DNA from: Scalesia atractyloides
Taxonomy: Eukaryota; Streptophyta; Magnoliopsida; Asterales; Asteraceae
Direction of reading: 5' to 3'
Length of the DNA stretch: 64,000 nucleotides
NCBI GenBank assembly: GCA_947069175.1
Contig: CAMTDV010000028.1
Span: 66,076,157 to 66,140,156, forward strand
In this document: piece by piece, positions 46,470 to 57,989 of the stretch
Position numbering within the stretch: the first letter of the stretch is position 1
Layout of the letters: every line of letters begins with the position of its first letter
Position numbers and translations under genes: made by a program
The notes under the pieces: model-generated
Told to the model about the DNA's origin: nothing
The model's database searches: none
The model's input: only the letters and a program-made list of their open reading frames with translations

Positions 46470-46785
46470 GGTCACTCAGAGGTATGAATTAACATGTTGA
46501 CACTTTTAACCCCTCCATCTTCCAACTTTCACATATTTACGGATTTAATCCCTCTCGTCCAATAAATCGGACATATGAGAGTCAGGGCTTCGTAAAGGAT
46601 CACTCAGAGGCCCACTATAAGCATGTTGACTCCAATGTCACTCAGAGGCTGGGCATGTTGACATATCAGTCACTCAGAGGCCAAGTTTAAGCATGTTGAC
46701 ATATCAGTCACACAGAGGCTAAGCATGTTGACATATCAGTCATTCAAAGGCTGTTGTTTAAGCATGCTGACACCTTTAGTCCCTG
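46470..46785 (-). repeat. Minisatellite in the element E LTR promoter region
   Basis: Core AGCATGTTGACATATCAGTC followed by ACTCAGAGGC, repeated about six times with unit lengths of 35-50 bp between 46600 and 46785; more diverged units (AACATGTTGACACTTTTA) extend to 46470. It lies upstream of the LTR TATA box on the minus strand. Confidence 0.75.
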
Positions 46786-46860
46786 TTAGCCTTTAATACA
46801 CTAAATTAAAATACAACACATGCCACTATATTATTGGACACGATTTTACGAGGTGTTACA

Positions 46861-46878
46861 TCCTCACCCCCTTAAAAG
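46861..46878 (-). promoter_or_regulatory. Polypurine tract of element E
   Basis: On the minus strand AAGGGGGTGAGGA ends directly at the LTR start. Confidence 0.75.
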
Positions 46879-46889
46879 AATTCTCGTCC

Positions 46890-48112
46890 TCGGGATTTTA
46901 TTCAAAAAGACGGGAGTATTTTTGTTGCATAGTGGACTCAACTTCCCATGTATACTCGGGACCTCTAAAGGCGTCCCACTTAACCTTTACTATATGTATT
47001 AATTTCCTTCGGAGCTTCTTAACCTGTCAATCCTCGATCGAAATTGGTTTCTCAACAAACCTCAGGTTTCATCTATTTGGACATCTTTGTGCGACATTGC
47101 TAGCGACTCATCGGCTAGACATTTCTTAAGGTTGGATATGTGGAACACATCATGAATTCCACTAAGCTCCTCTGGTAGCTTGAGCTTATAAGCTACAGTG
47201 CCGACACATTCAATTACGTCGAATGGTACTGTATATCTTGGGCTTAGTTTGCCCTTCTTTCCAAATCTCATTACACCTTTCCAAGGTGATACTTTCAGCA
47301 TGACTTTGTCCCCTACTTGGAACTTAAGAGGTTTACGCCTCCTGTCTGCATAACTCTTCTACCTATCACGGGCAGCCTTGAGACGATCATGGATTTGCAC
47401 AATCTTATCCGTGGTCTCCAGGACAATCTCAGGTCCTGATAGTTGGGCTTCCCCAACTTCTGCCCAAAACACGGGCGTTCGACGCTTTCTCCCATACAAG
47501 GCCTCATAAGGAGCTGCCTTGATGCTCGTATGATAACTATTATTGTAGGAGAATTCTATTAGGGGTAAGTGGCCATCCCAACTTCCACCTAAATCAATCA
47601 CACATGCCCTAAGCATGTCTTCCAATGTTTGGATAGTACGCTCACTTTGTCTATCCGTCTTCGATTGGTAAGTCGTACTAAAGTTTAATCTTGTGCCAAA
47701 GATTGTTGGAAACGTTTCCAAAAAATGAGATGTATATCTAGTATCTCTATCAGATACAATAGATACTGGCACACCATGTAGGGACACAATTTTGTCCACG
47801 TACAACTTAGCCAATTTGTCAGAATTATACATTTCTTTGATTGGCAAGAAATGTGCTGACTTAGTCAGCCTATCTACAATGACCCAAATCGTGTCATTAC
47901 CACGTTTGGTCTTAGGTAACTTGGTAATCAAGTCCATTGTTACCATTTCCCATTTCCAAGTGGGAATTTCCAATGGTTGTAGAAGTCCTGATGGTTTCTG
48001 ATGTTCGACCTTAACTTGCGAACACGCAAACACTTAGCTACATAGGTGGCTATGGATTTCTTCAAACCCATCCACCAGTAATTCTTTTTCAGATCCTGAT
48101 ACATCTTGTCAC
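46890..48112 (-). pseudogene. Integrase and chromodomain of element E (part left of the solo LTR)
   Basis: Minus strand: zinc-binding end (DKMYQDLKKNYWWMGLKKSI), core with MVTMDLITKLPK and IVDRLTKSAHFL (first Asp region), VSIVSDRDTRYTS (second Asp) and SERTIQTLEDMLRAC (Glu), so the DDE residues are present. Then PRYTVPFDVIECVG and VFHISNLKKCLADES, the gypsy integrase C-terminal module. After a frame change at about 47062 and a TGA near 47015, VKVKWDAFRGPEYTWEVES and QQKYSRLFE form a chromodomain ending at about 46903. A frame change also occurs near 47310-47360. Chromodomains guide integration to heterochromatin marks in this lineage. Confidence 0.85.
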
Positions 48113-50225
48113 TATCACACCCCGACCCGCAGCGGATATGGCACGGGGTATGATATGATTGTTTCATAGCTTTTGACATTTATTTAAAGTTTGAATATTT
48201 ATCATCATCAATATTAATTTGTCTCACATAACCAAATAATTGTTTTAAATAAAACCATACAATATTCAAAATACAAAAGATAACATAAGTCTTGATTTAA
48301 TTATTCTAAGGCACAATCCTATGTGTCTTCTCAAGTAGCTATCAACCTTGTGTACCTGTTTCACGTGTAAAAGAAATTTGGGTCAACAATAGTTGGTGAA
48401 TAGATCTTTATTTGTTTTTATTTAACTTTAAAAGTTTAGTTGATTTTATTTAATGAAAATTATTTAACATGCAATATTAAGTGTAATAGGTGACATAAAT
48501 CAATTAATCCAAAAAAACAACCAATCCATAAGTAAATAATATAACATGACATAACGAAACATAAGAAATGAAACAACTATGTGATTCACGCCCCCGAAAG
48601 GCGAAAAGCGATACTATGAAACAATGATGCGATTCAAGTCCCCAAAAGGCGAAAAGCGAAACTATGATACAATGATGCGATTCAAGCCCCCAAAAGGCGA
48701 AAAGCGAAACTTTGAAATCCATGACACAAAGCGGTAAACACGTATAGCAAGTAATGTAACATATAAAACAAAAAGGAGCACATATGACACTTAACTTGGC
48801 ATGTTATTGAAAAAGTATACGAATCATATGAAACATGACACATTAAACACCCCAAAAAGTTAAAGTGACAAAAAGGGGAAAGTAAGATCTACTCACAGTT
48901 TTACGTTCTGTTAAAACCCACTAATCCGCACGAGTAACGAAAGAGAGATAACACCAAAAGACACAATCACCCTAAATATTATAACACCAAAATACTTAAA
49001 TAAAATAATACAAGGAAAAATATATAAAAATATTACAACCTAATACTTGGGGTTTTTGTCCTAAAATGAATATTACTATGTAACTAATTGTCATATGTGA
49101 ATATATCTAATGTTTATGTGACAAATTAGTCCCACCAATAACATATATTTATCATATTTTCTAAAATCACCTTAATATATATGCATTGTGTATTTTATCT
49201 ATATCTATTTAATGGGTGATAAGATATTATAATATAAACAATTTGAGACAAATACACATATATTTTTATAAAAATCTGATTTCTTATATGAAGTTGTAGA
49301 AATAAATAAAATTATATAAACATTTGAGAGTCAAAATTCATGTGACATCAAACACTACCATCATTTGATCAAAATGAAACCAACTTCAAAACATGAAACT
49401 AATTTTATTAGTAGCAAAAATTATGAAATTTTAATATTTTTATGACATTAGTTTAGAATTATAATATTTTGCCAACACAATTTCTATTTTAAATCAAAAC
49501 ACAATTATAACTATATCAAAACTCAAACTATCATAAACCCCAGGTATTATAAAAATATAAATTGCAAGGAGAGTAAAGTATGGACATGAAACAATAAGGA
49601 ATAAAGAAATATAAAGAAGTGAATGACATTAAAACTACCTCCTATGAAGAAGATATGGTAAAGAGATGGAGATGAGGGTGATGTTGGATTCTTGCTTCTC
49701 CTTTTTAGTGGTTTGGGAAAACTTACAAAGCTTCAATGGTGGTGGCTAGGGTTTTTTAGAGAGATGGTGGTAGCTAGGGTTTCTTTAAGAGAGATGGTGG
49801 AATAACAAAAAAACAGGGTTTTGATTTTCTTTTTAAAAGTATGATATTAATCTTTAATTTAGGATATAAAATCTTGTCTTTTTAGAAGAGATTAAGAAAA
49901 GAAAAAAAATATATTGTTTTTTTTCACCTTAGCCGCCGAAAGGCAACATTAGGTTAATTTTTTTATTTAATATTTTTATATATAAAGAATTAATTCAGCT
50001 GCTTAACTTGTTTTTCTCGTATAACTTGAAAAGTATAATATTTTATAAAAATTCGAACATACCGTTGAAACGAGCCAATTTTTCTCTATGATATGACCTA
50101 AGTTTTATAAAAATCGGAGTAGAGTCAAAATAATATATTTTATTTATAACGGCTCGAACTAGTTTACACACGGTTCGGATTCAATTTTTCTTTCAAAATG
50201 GATACCCTTCTTAGCGGATGTTACA
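48113..50225 (-). mobile_element. Solo LTR F in the element E integrase, TSD GTCAC/ATCAC
   Basis: 2113 bp. Minus-strand ends TGTAACATCCGCTAAG and GGGTGTGATA (CA mutated to TA). Flanks GTCAC at 48108-48112 and ATCAC at 50226-50230 match with one transition. Integrase sequence is interrupted just before DKMYQDL. Start and end resemble family A (TGTAACATCC...GGGTGTGACA), but the interior is different and I see no tRNA-like modules. It contains a 48-bp tandem repeat at 48571-48712. Confidence 0.85.
48571..48712 (-). repeat. 48-bp tandem repeat, three copies
   Basis: Units beginning AAACAATGATGCGATTCAAG and containing CCCCAAAAGGCGAAAAGCGA repeat three times with about 85-95 percent identity. Because 48 is a multiple of three, the minus strand stays open through them, giving a spurious repeat peptide (VSLFAFWGLESHH). 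Confidence 0.85.
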
Positions 50226-50230
50226 ATCAC

Positions 50231-50820
50231 CTCCCGGGTGAACTGAGTATCGTGTATTATGCGCTTCTTGGAGGATTAGATCTCTAAGTCCTCAAAGATT
50301 GGAACCCAGATTCTCTCATTAAATCTAAGGATTTCATCTTTTCCAGGCGGTAACTGATCAATAGTTCCACCTAATTCTTCATTAGGAATATTAGCCTCTA
50401 TTAGGGCTTCCTTCTGCGCATCTAATAGCTTTTCATTCAAGCTATTTCCGAGTTTAATGCTCTTTGCATTAATTCTAATGGGTTTAATCCTTTCCTTGCG
50501 ACTTAAGGCGTCAGCAACTACATTTGCCTTGTCGGGATGGTAGCGAATTTCGTAATCATAATCATTAACTGTTTCCATCCAACGGCGTTGTCGCATGTTC
50601 AATTCTTTCTGATTGAACAAATGCTGGAGACTTTTGTGGCCAGTGTATATAATACACTTTGTGCCGGCTAAATAATGTCTCCACAGCTTTAGTGCAAATA
50701 CAACGGCACCCAATTCCAAATCATGGGTGGTGTAATTCCTTTCGTGCACCTTTAACTGCCGTGATGCATATAGCAATTACCTTGCCTTTTTGCATTAGCA
50801 CACAGCCCATGCCAGTGTGC
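50231..50820 (-). pseudogene. RNase H and connector of element E
   Basis: Minus strand: SRQLKVHERNYTTHDLELGAV then VFALKLWRHYLAGTKCIIYT, GHKSLQHLFNQKELNMRQRRW and DYEIRYHPDKANVVADALSR. This is the gypsy RNase H with the Glu of HDLELGAV present; the usual TDH is TGH here, so one catalytic Asp is lost. The connector then leads to LPPGKDEILRFNERIWVP before the solo LTR. Confidence 0.8.
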
Positions 50821-50826
50821 GAAGCA

Positions 50827-51800
50827 TCACAATATCCTCAGGTATAACACAGGAGCATTGCTCAACTTGCGTTTCAAAATCTCAAAAGATTCTTGTTGCT
50901 TTGGACCCCAAATAAACTTAACATTTTTACGGGTCAAGGTAGTTAAAGGAGTGACTATTCTTGAAAAGTTCTCAATAAACCTCCTATAATAACCAGCCAA
51001 TCCTAGGAAACTATGAATCTCCGATGGGGTTTTGGGCACTTCCCAATTCACTATGGCTTCCATTTGGCGGGATCCACTTGGATACCACGCTCACTTACCA
51101 TATGTCCAGGAATTGGACTTCTCTGAGCCAAAATTCACACTTAGAAAATTTAGCATAAAGCTTTTCCTACCTTAGTAATTCTAGAATGCACCGAAGTTGT
51201 TTCTCGTGATCAACTTGATTACGAGAATAGATAAGTATGTCGTCTATTAAGAAAATGACAAACTTATCCAAATACGGTTTGCAGACCATATTCATGAGAT
51301 CCATGAATGTTGCAGGTGCATTTGTGAGCCCAAAAGGCATCACTAGAAAATCAAATGACCATATCGGGTCCTGAAGGAGTTTTAGGAACATCTTCGTTCC
51401 TAACCTTCAGTTGATGATATCCTGATCTTAAATCAATCTTAGAAAAATAACTAGCCTCTTGAAGTTGGTCGAATAAATCGTCGATCCTGGGCAGAGGAAT
51501 ATCGGTTCTTAATTGTTATCTTGTTCAACTCTAGGTAATCAATACACATCCGCATTGAACCGCCTTTCTTCTTAACGAAAAGGATTGAGCTCCCTAGGGC
51601 GAGGAACTCGGCTGAATAAAGCCTTTCTCTAAGAGTTCATCTAACTGCATCCTCAACTCCTTCATATCCGTTGGTGCTAATCGGTATGGAGCTCTAGCTA
51701 TGGGTGCTGGTCTGGAGGTAGGCCTGGTAATTCTTCAGGGAAAACATCGGAATATTCCAAAATAACTGGAAGGTCTTCTAAATTTTGGTTTAGGCTCGTT
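50827..51800 (-). pseudogene. Reverse transcriptase of element E
   Basis: Minus strand. The fingers region is frame-broken between 51400 and 51800. Palm: VMPFGLTNAPATFMDLMN, then FLIDDILIYSRN, in which both active-site aspartates are present. Thumb and connection: WEVPKTPSEIHSFLGLAG, YYRRFIENFSRIVTPLTTL and SFEILKRKLSNAPVL. Breaks near 51400, 51167 and 51065. Unlike the RT of element C, the catalytic residues survive, but the frame does not. Confidence 0.85.
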
Positions 51801-51805
51801 GATAG

Positions 51806-52212
51806 TTACTTGTGATAGGTAAATGACACAACCTTTCCCCAAACACTTGGATGCCTTAAATAACGACAGCTTGTCTGGCAATCCATAGTGTGAATGTTCA
51901 TGGATGGTGATTGTTTCACCCGATGGGGTTTTAATTTCAATGAGTTTCTAATCGCAGGTATACGGGCTTGGTTATGGGATAACCAATCTATGCCTAAAAC
52001 TACATCGAACCCTGCCAATTTCATTGGCAAAGGAGAGATGGGGATATAGTGATTCTTATGGATATAGAACATCTATCAAGAATGGAGGATGAGTCTCTAA
52101 CGTCCCATCAGCAAGTTCTATCTCATAAGTTTTATCTAGAGTTCTTATAGGAAGTTTAATAGTTTACTAAACGTATGATCAACAAAATATTTATCTGCAT
52201 CCGTGATCAGAG
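51806..52212 (-). pseudogene. Protease end of element E, cut by an insertion
   Basis: Minus strand: ADKYFVDHTFSKLLN near 52185-52145, then after breaks ISPLPMKLAGFDVVLGIDWL and SHNQARI, the closing motif of gypsy retropepsin. The catalytic Asp-Ser/Thr-Gly lies just before the cut at 52212 and is altered in what remains (TLITDADK). Confidence 0.7.
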
Positions 52213-53558
52213 TGTCGTGCCCCGGTCAAAGATAATATTTATATGCCCTAATTACCCTTAATAATGAGTTAGTGGTAGTAAGGGGTCGAACCACAAAGAG
52301 TTTGTGGTTTGCGTGTGGACAAGATTGATTTTAACGGTTGTCACGATTATGATACTTGCTATGTTGTTTAGTTGAAATGATTATTTGATTGAAAGAGATG
52401 TCGGATTTAACCGACAAGTTTGGTTGCAATTATTAAACTACAAAACTTGATCAATTGATATTTTCATGAAAACTTGATTGATTGGTTGTAAACAATAATT
52501 TGAGACAAGGTTCACACCCGATTCGATAATTGAAATCCTGGGGTTCCTACATGTTTTAGGTTCAAATGAATTGTAACAATGATCAACGAGTTCAGTGTTG
52601 TGTGGCTTAGGTGCCAAAAGCTATCGACGTAGTAAACAACGGACTACAATGTACTTCATGACCAAGAACATGTAAATTCTAACCTAGACTAGGCATAATC
52701 GCACATAAACATTTCAAAGTCAAATTTCATAACTCATTCAACAATTCACGAATACAATACAAATGCAAGTCAATTACCATAGGTTTTGAAAATCAAACTA
52801 CAATTTGTCACAAATCAAAACTCAAAACAATGTTAAACCCTAGAACTTACAAAAACCTACACTGGGGTGAAACCCGAAGAGATTTGCCGCTCATGATGAA
52901 CGGAACACGATCGCAGGATGAGGAATTCTTGAACATGACCATCTTGAAGCTTCGAGGTAGTGATGATTAGGGTTTAAATGGATGATGGTGGTTAAAGGAT
53001 GATGAAGGAGAAGGTGATGATAGGCTAGGGTTATGAATGATGATTGTAATTTTGATGATTCAAGGGATTGGATGGATTGGAAAATGATATAGGATGATGA
53101 TTGTGGTGTTCTTGGCTCCCAAGAGGTGTTTCAAGGCTCTCAAACTTGTAACTCCTTCCAAATGGGTCAAACACACATCAAAATCCGTTAAAAATTAAAT
53201 TTCAGCGACAACATTATCAGAGGGGCGTCGCCGACGGCCCCTAGAAATCCTAACTTTCCTCCGACGCTCTAATCCACTGTCTACGACAATTTTTCTCCGA
53301 CGGACTATCTGAGGGGCGTCGCCGACGATCCAACATGGCGTCGGCAACGGCCTCTCTAAACCATGTTTTCCTGTTTTCCCACGCAATCCCGGTTGACCTG
53401 TTTTCAGTCCCGAAGCTCCAAAACGCTCCCGAATAGCTCCTTAAACTTCGTAAACCTGTAAAACACAAATCCAATCAAAAGTAGGCTATTCGAAACTAAA
53501 AGTCACGTAAAACGTTAACTTAAACTTAATAGAAACATCGGTTTTCGATCACGTATCA
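52213..53558 (-). mobile_element. 3' LTR of a Tat/Athila-like non-autonomous element (T2)
   Basis: Minus-strand ends TGATACGTGATCG (53558) and CCGGGGCACGACA (52213); the left flank CAGAG (52208-52212) lies in the element E protease. The TGATA start resembles the solo LTR at 8409-10238. Contains GCGTCGCCGACG palindromes at 53215-53345. The start could be three bases further right (TGTGATACG). The matching 5' LTR must lie beyond 64 kb. Confidence 0.65.
53215..53345. repeat. GGCGTCGCCGACG palindrome cluster
   Basis: GGGCGTCGCCGACGGCC at about 53222 and GGGCGTCGCCGACGATCC at about 53313, with ATGGCGTCGGCAACGGCC at 53335 and weaker TCCGACG(C/G) words between. A third distinct palindrome type placed near the start of an LTR (minus strand). 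Confidence 0.7.
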
Positions 53559-54994
53559 CATCCCAACACTTGTCTTTTGCTTGCCCTCAAGCAAATTTGT
53601 CTTTCACTTTCACGTGGATCGACATTTCCCATTCTCGAGACATGAGTTAAGGTCTAATGTCGTACTTGGTTCATAATTTCTATCATTTTCACAATATTCA
53701 ACGTTAATAGGATTAACACATAAAATGGTTATCCAAGATTAACCCGCCCTTGAAACTCACAATCCATACATATCCCTCATAATGTTCTCTGCACTCGGCT
53801 TATAAATTGGCTAATAATTAATGCATTAGCACTTTTGAAATAAACACACAAACCGATTAGAACACATACCTGCATAAGCTTGCAATTCAATCATTCACCA
53901 CCACCGAACACAAATATTAAGCACAAGTCAAAAAGTCTTGAACGGGTTGTAGTGGGGCTAGGCTGAGGGTATGGAATAGTATGCTTTGAAAGTGGTTAAG
54001 GTGATGAAAACTCGATTTTTATTACAAAAACACTATACTAACACAACCGACTACGAAACAATAAACTAAGAGCCAAAAGTTTTCCGCCTTTTATTCAACA
54101 AACTATCAATACATACATTTTTCTTTTCTTTTTTCAATTGTGTTTTTTTTAAACTAATCCTAAAATCAAGTTTTCATCACACGGGTTAAAAATAAAAGGT
54201 TCAACGGTCAAAGGCTAAATGGGTTGGTCAAATGAAAGGTTTAGGCTCAAAATTGGTGACTAAGGGATTGATTTCGAGTAAGGGTATATAAAAGGTGTAA
54301 AGTAAAAAGGTTTACCTAATGCCTTAATCATTCTTGTGCTCATATTCGGTCTATGGTCTCAAACGTATCAAAAATTGCAATTTCTAGAATACATGACTAA
54401 TAGTCCACTCAATCAAAGAAATATATGCATATATGATATGTAAAAGTGGCTCAAAATCTCACGTATAGAAGGTATGGTATGCGATATGTATAAAGTGCAA
54501 GTTTCTTAGGCGGATTGTTCCCAAATAACCACCCGTTAAATACCCGTCATGATATTAATTTGAACTTGACCATGACGAAAGACCACATGGGTTGTACCAT
54601 CCCTCATTAACTTAGTTACTTATGCTTTTTAGACCGCTTCAAACAAAGATATTTTTGAAAAAAGTTTTGAAATTTCCCCATCCCCACACTTGATGTCAAC
54701 ATTATCCTCAACGTGTAGTGTTTAAACAAACGGGTCAAAATTGAAAAACTTTTTCTTCTCCCAATCCCCACACTTAAGGTCAACATTGTTCTCAATGTGT
54801 AAGAATAGAGCCATTTAAAGCACACAAGGGATGTGACACGGCTAACCTTCCCATAAATTCACCCCGGAAAAATAAAATACATAATACAATCCACTTATTA
54901 AACAAAAGACAAATCAAAGCTAAAGGAAACGTATACACCTGATTTTTCGCTCATTCTTCGTGTGCTTTTCATCTTCAACAAAAACGGTTGTCTC
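53559..54994 (-). other. Non-coding 3' internal region of the T2 element
   Basis: No ORF. On the minus strand it holds GTTGACCTTAAGTGTGGGGA near 54775 and a second copy GTTGACATCAAGTGTGGGGA near 54690, then TTTGCTTGAGGGCAAGCAA at about 53580-53600 just before the LTR. These are the typical landmarks of the region between pol and 3' LTR in Athila/Tat elements. A solo LTR interrupts it at 54995. Confidence 0.6.
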
Positions 54995-55178
54995 TGTAAC
55001 ATCCGTCAAAAACCCGATTTACCAAACCCGCTCCGTTTATTAACCGAACAATCAGTTAAAAATTTCGTTGCGTATTTAATGCCCAAAATAATTTTAAACA
55101 ATACATAATTAATAAGTATATTGGAATATATAATTTATATTTGAAAAAGTATTAAAAATAGTGGTTAAAAAATAAAAC

Positions 55179-55264
55179 AAGGCTGCCGGGTTTCGAACCC
55201 GGGTCAGCCGGGTTAAACCAGTCAAGCAAAGCCTTAACACTCATCTATCCAACCACTGCGCCAC
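55179..55264 (-). repeat. Ser/Leu-like tRNA module (S) in LTR L4
   Basis: Antisense. T-arm CCGGG-TTCGAAA-CCCGG intact and GTGGCGCAGTGG at the D-arm end. The part between is longer than in L2, like the variable arm of a class II tRNA. Confidence 0.7.
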
Positions 55265-55524
55265 TTGTGTTTCTTGTTAATTAATGGAAACAATTAATAC
55301 ATATTATAATTCTCGAATTCAAAACCGACGCGCCTAATCGCAGTCGTCGGAAATCCCGACGATTTCGCCGAGATTGGAAGGTTTCTTCAGTTTTAACCGA
55401 AGCCTTAACTACTACATCGGTTACAACCGACGTCTGAACCCGCGACGCAAGTCATAACCGCCAGAAAACTTATTGACCGACGAATCAAGACGGAAATCGG
55501 ACCAAATTCATCGATGTCCTGCTC

Positions 55525-55532
55525 TATAAATA
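55525..55532 (+). promoter_or_regulatory. TATA box of LTR L4
   Basis: TATAAATA in the context GCTCTATAAATACCCC, equivalent to 4698-4705 in L2. Confidence 0.6.
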
Positions 55533-55962
55533 CCCCCTCTAACCTCTGTTAGCTTTTTCGCTCACAATCACACTCTTTCCCGACAAAAATTCACTCGCCG
55601 GAGAATTTCTGCAACTCGCCGGAAAACCGAGCCTTTCACCTCTGAGCCTTACTGAACCCCCAGAGCTCATACCGAAGCCACCCCCATTCATCTCAAGCTC
55701 GTTGAAGACCCTCTGCCGCAGGACACACGTCGCCGGAATAGCCTGCTGACATCGGTGTTCCGCCGGAGAAACAAAGGAGTCCAGTTCGGTATACCTTACC
55801 CTTAATCTCTCGTTCTTTTTATTTACCGCACATGTAATTAATCACAACGCACCAAAAGAACTTGATTAAAATCGATGAACAAACCGATTCTGGTTAAGTC
55901 TGACGAAGAAGATGAAGTTCAGTATGGTATATGTTTAATTAAAATCAAGATATATCTCGGGT

Positions 55963-56542
55963 TAGACACACAGTCCAGCGGTGGACTGTGTGCAAACAAA
56001 ACACGCTTACGTCCCGAGTTCGATTCTTGTCCCACGCACACTCGCCTTAATAAAAAATGTTCTTTTTTTAACCAAACCGGATCCACTGCTTATAGATGTT
56101 AAGTTTAATAAAAACCGGAATAATAACCAAGATAGACACACAGTTCAGTGGTGGACTGTGTGAACGTTTAATCACACGTCACGAGTTCGAGTCCGGACTA
56201 CCGCACCGGTCCTGATAATTATCAAACTTTTTATATAAGACAGAAATGAAATTATTTAGTTTGTATATAAGTATAATAAAAATCAGATTATTTAACAAGT
56301 TAGACACACAGTCCAGCGTGGACTGTGTGTTAACCTAACCCACAGGTCCCGGGTTCGAGACCTGCGGAGCGCACCGAGTCGTTATGTTAAAATCTTTTTA
56401 AAAATAAATGATTTTTGGATTAATCTAATTAGTATATAAATATAATTAAAAACGGAAATATTTCAGGTTAGACACGTAGCTCAGTTGGTAGAGCTGCGTG
56501 CACGCGAACGGGAGGTCTCGGGTTCGAGCCTCACCGGGCGCA
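55963..56542 (+). repeat. tRNA-like module array of LTR L4 (X, X, X, Y)
   Basis: X1 at about 55963-56040, X2 at 56133-56206, X3 at 56302-56374, Y at 56470-56542. X1 has the perfect 11-bp first hairpin; X2 has it with one G-T pair. X3 has a shortened loop and a second hairpin CCACAGGTC/GACCTGCGG around CCGGGTTCGA. Y has TAGCTCAGTTGG and GGGTTCGAGCC. This copy has one X more than the others. Confidence 0.78.
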
Positions 56543-57020
56543 CACAATTACACAGTCTGACCGGTCAACAAGTCAAGGGTCAACGGTCAACTGTCGCAAA
56601 AAGTCAACATTTTTTATTATTTTTATTTATTTATTTTATTTAAAAATCAATTAAAAATACTTAAAAATAACATTTTTAAGGTTAGAAAATAGCCTTAAAC
56701 TCACAAAAATACACCCAACAATCCTACTAAAATTGATTAATAAAATCCGCATACTTACCGAACCATTATGCCATTATCTAGGTTAGTTTCACTCGTGGTT
56801 AAAACCAACTTCGTGCGCATTCAACATCATCAACCGAACGCACCCATTGTGAGTGAATCTTACAACTCCCCTTTTTAATTACACGTTTTGGGGTGTGTCA
56901 TGTGTCACCAAAAATTAACTCGTTTATTTAAACTTGTGCCATACCATATTGTGATCTAAACTTAGATTGTATATATTGTTTGTAGTTATGTATTTCATAT
57001 TGTCAAGTTATATGCAATTC

Positions 57021-57240
57021 ATTCATTAGGCCCATCAGTTCGTCGTGGGAGACGAGTTGAGCAACGCGTGCCTCAAAACAAATCCATTATTGTTCGTGTG
57101 TGTATTATTTAGTTTATATTGTTTGTAGTTATGTATTTCATATTGTCAAGTATATGCAAATCATTCATTAGGCCCATCAGTTCCTCGTGGGAGACGAGTT
57201 GAGCAACGCGTGCCTCAAAAAGATCCATTATTGTTCATGT
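57021..57240 (+). repeat. Tandem duplication near the 3' end of LTR L4
   Basis: Two copies of a unit of about 155 bp that includes AGGCCCATCAGTTC, CTCGTGGGAGACGAG (an imperfect hairpin around GGGAGACGAG) and AGCAACGCGTGCCTCAAAA. Confidence 0.8.
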
Positions 57241-57627
57241 GTGCATTATTTAATATTAAATGATTGGTGAATAAGTTTACATCTATTTTTACTCATGTGT
57301 GGTTGTGCACTTTATTTTATAATCAATTAAAAAAACTTATTCAAATGTTTTTCATAGGATTCACTCGCCAACTTTTTGGTGATCCAAAAACCATTTATAC
57401 ACATGATACAGGTGAACAGCATGAAGCAAGGAAAACATAGGAAATGCCTTAGAAGAAAACAATGAAGCCTAGATTGATGTTTAGGACATGATGTAATTAT
57501 GATTGTATATTTCCCATTAAAATGTATTAATGAATATGAAACGTTATAATAAATGTCATGAGCTTTGATGATAACCCAATCATGCCCCGATCACCTTTTC
57601 CGCTGCGGGTCGGGGTGTGACAGTCTC

Positions 57628-57989
57628 GTGAACACAGTTTACCTACAAATTTCTACCTTCGTGTAGAAGCAAGCTTCTCACAACCATTAAAAATTTGTTA
57701 GTCACTTAGTTCTACCATTTTTATTAAAATAATTACCAAGTCATATAATTGTACTCAGCTTTGATTTTCTTGTGGAAAAAGAATTTACAACAACAACAAC
57801 CTAAACTCACTTTCGTAGGAATCACGGTTGCATTTAGCGTATGCAACAAGCCCTTTTAAACCTTTCGATAGTTCGAAAGGACGAGTAGGTCTCATGAGAG
57901 TTATCTAGGGAACACACCCACAAATTTCATTTAACTACTAACAAGAAATGAAATATAAACTAAAATATACACAAAAATATACAACAACA
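57628..57989 (-). other. Non-coding stretch of the T2 element
   Basis: No ORF. On the minus strand, eight bases after the ORF stop near 58014, the sequence CCG|GTATGTTC looks like a splice donor, and the region up to the solo LTR has T-rich intron-like composition. Whether an intron exists cannot be decided. Confidence 0.35.

Larger units (their letters stand above)
43510..46860 (-). mobile_element. 3' LTR of element E (3.35 kb)
   Basis: Minus-strand ends TGTAACACCTCGTAAAAT (46860) and GGATGTGACA (43510). Contains, in transcription order, a minisatellite (46780-46470), a GC palindrome CTCGCGCCCCGCGAG (46302-46316) and a TATA box TATAAATA (46131-46138). The rest (46.1-43.5 kb) has no ORF. Confidence 0.85.
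43510..52212 (-). mobile_element. Ty3/gypsy chromovirus-like element E (3' part), with a nested solo LTR
   Basis: Minus strand, from right to left: protease, RT, RNase H, integrase (split by the solo LTR at 48113-50225), chromodomain, polypurine tract and a 3351-bp 3' LTR. The left flank is ACAGT (43505-43509) in the Athila gag. On the right it is cut within its protease by another element at 52213, so its gag and 5' LTR lie beyond 64 kb. Long LTR plus a chromodomain after integrase fit the Tekay/Del chromovirus lineage; the lineage is inferred. Confidence 0.82.
54995..57622 (+). mobile_element. Solo LTR of family A, copy L4, TSD GTCTC
   Basis: 2628 bp with perfect duplications GTCTC at 54990-54994 and 57623-57627, intact TGTAACATCCGTC start and GGTCGGGGTGTGACA end. 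This is the best preserved family-A LTR here. It has the S module, TATA box TATAAATA at 55525-55532, CGCCGGA motifs (55590-55770), three X modules, one Y module and a duplicated block at 57021-57240. No internal region. Confidence 0.93.

Noticed and set aside
48504..48722. Repeat protein VSLFAFWGLESHH on the minus strand
   Set aside because: It is the translation of a 48-bp tandem repeat inside a solo LTR; openness follows from the unit being a multiple of three.
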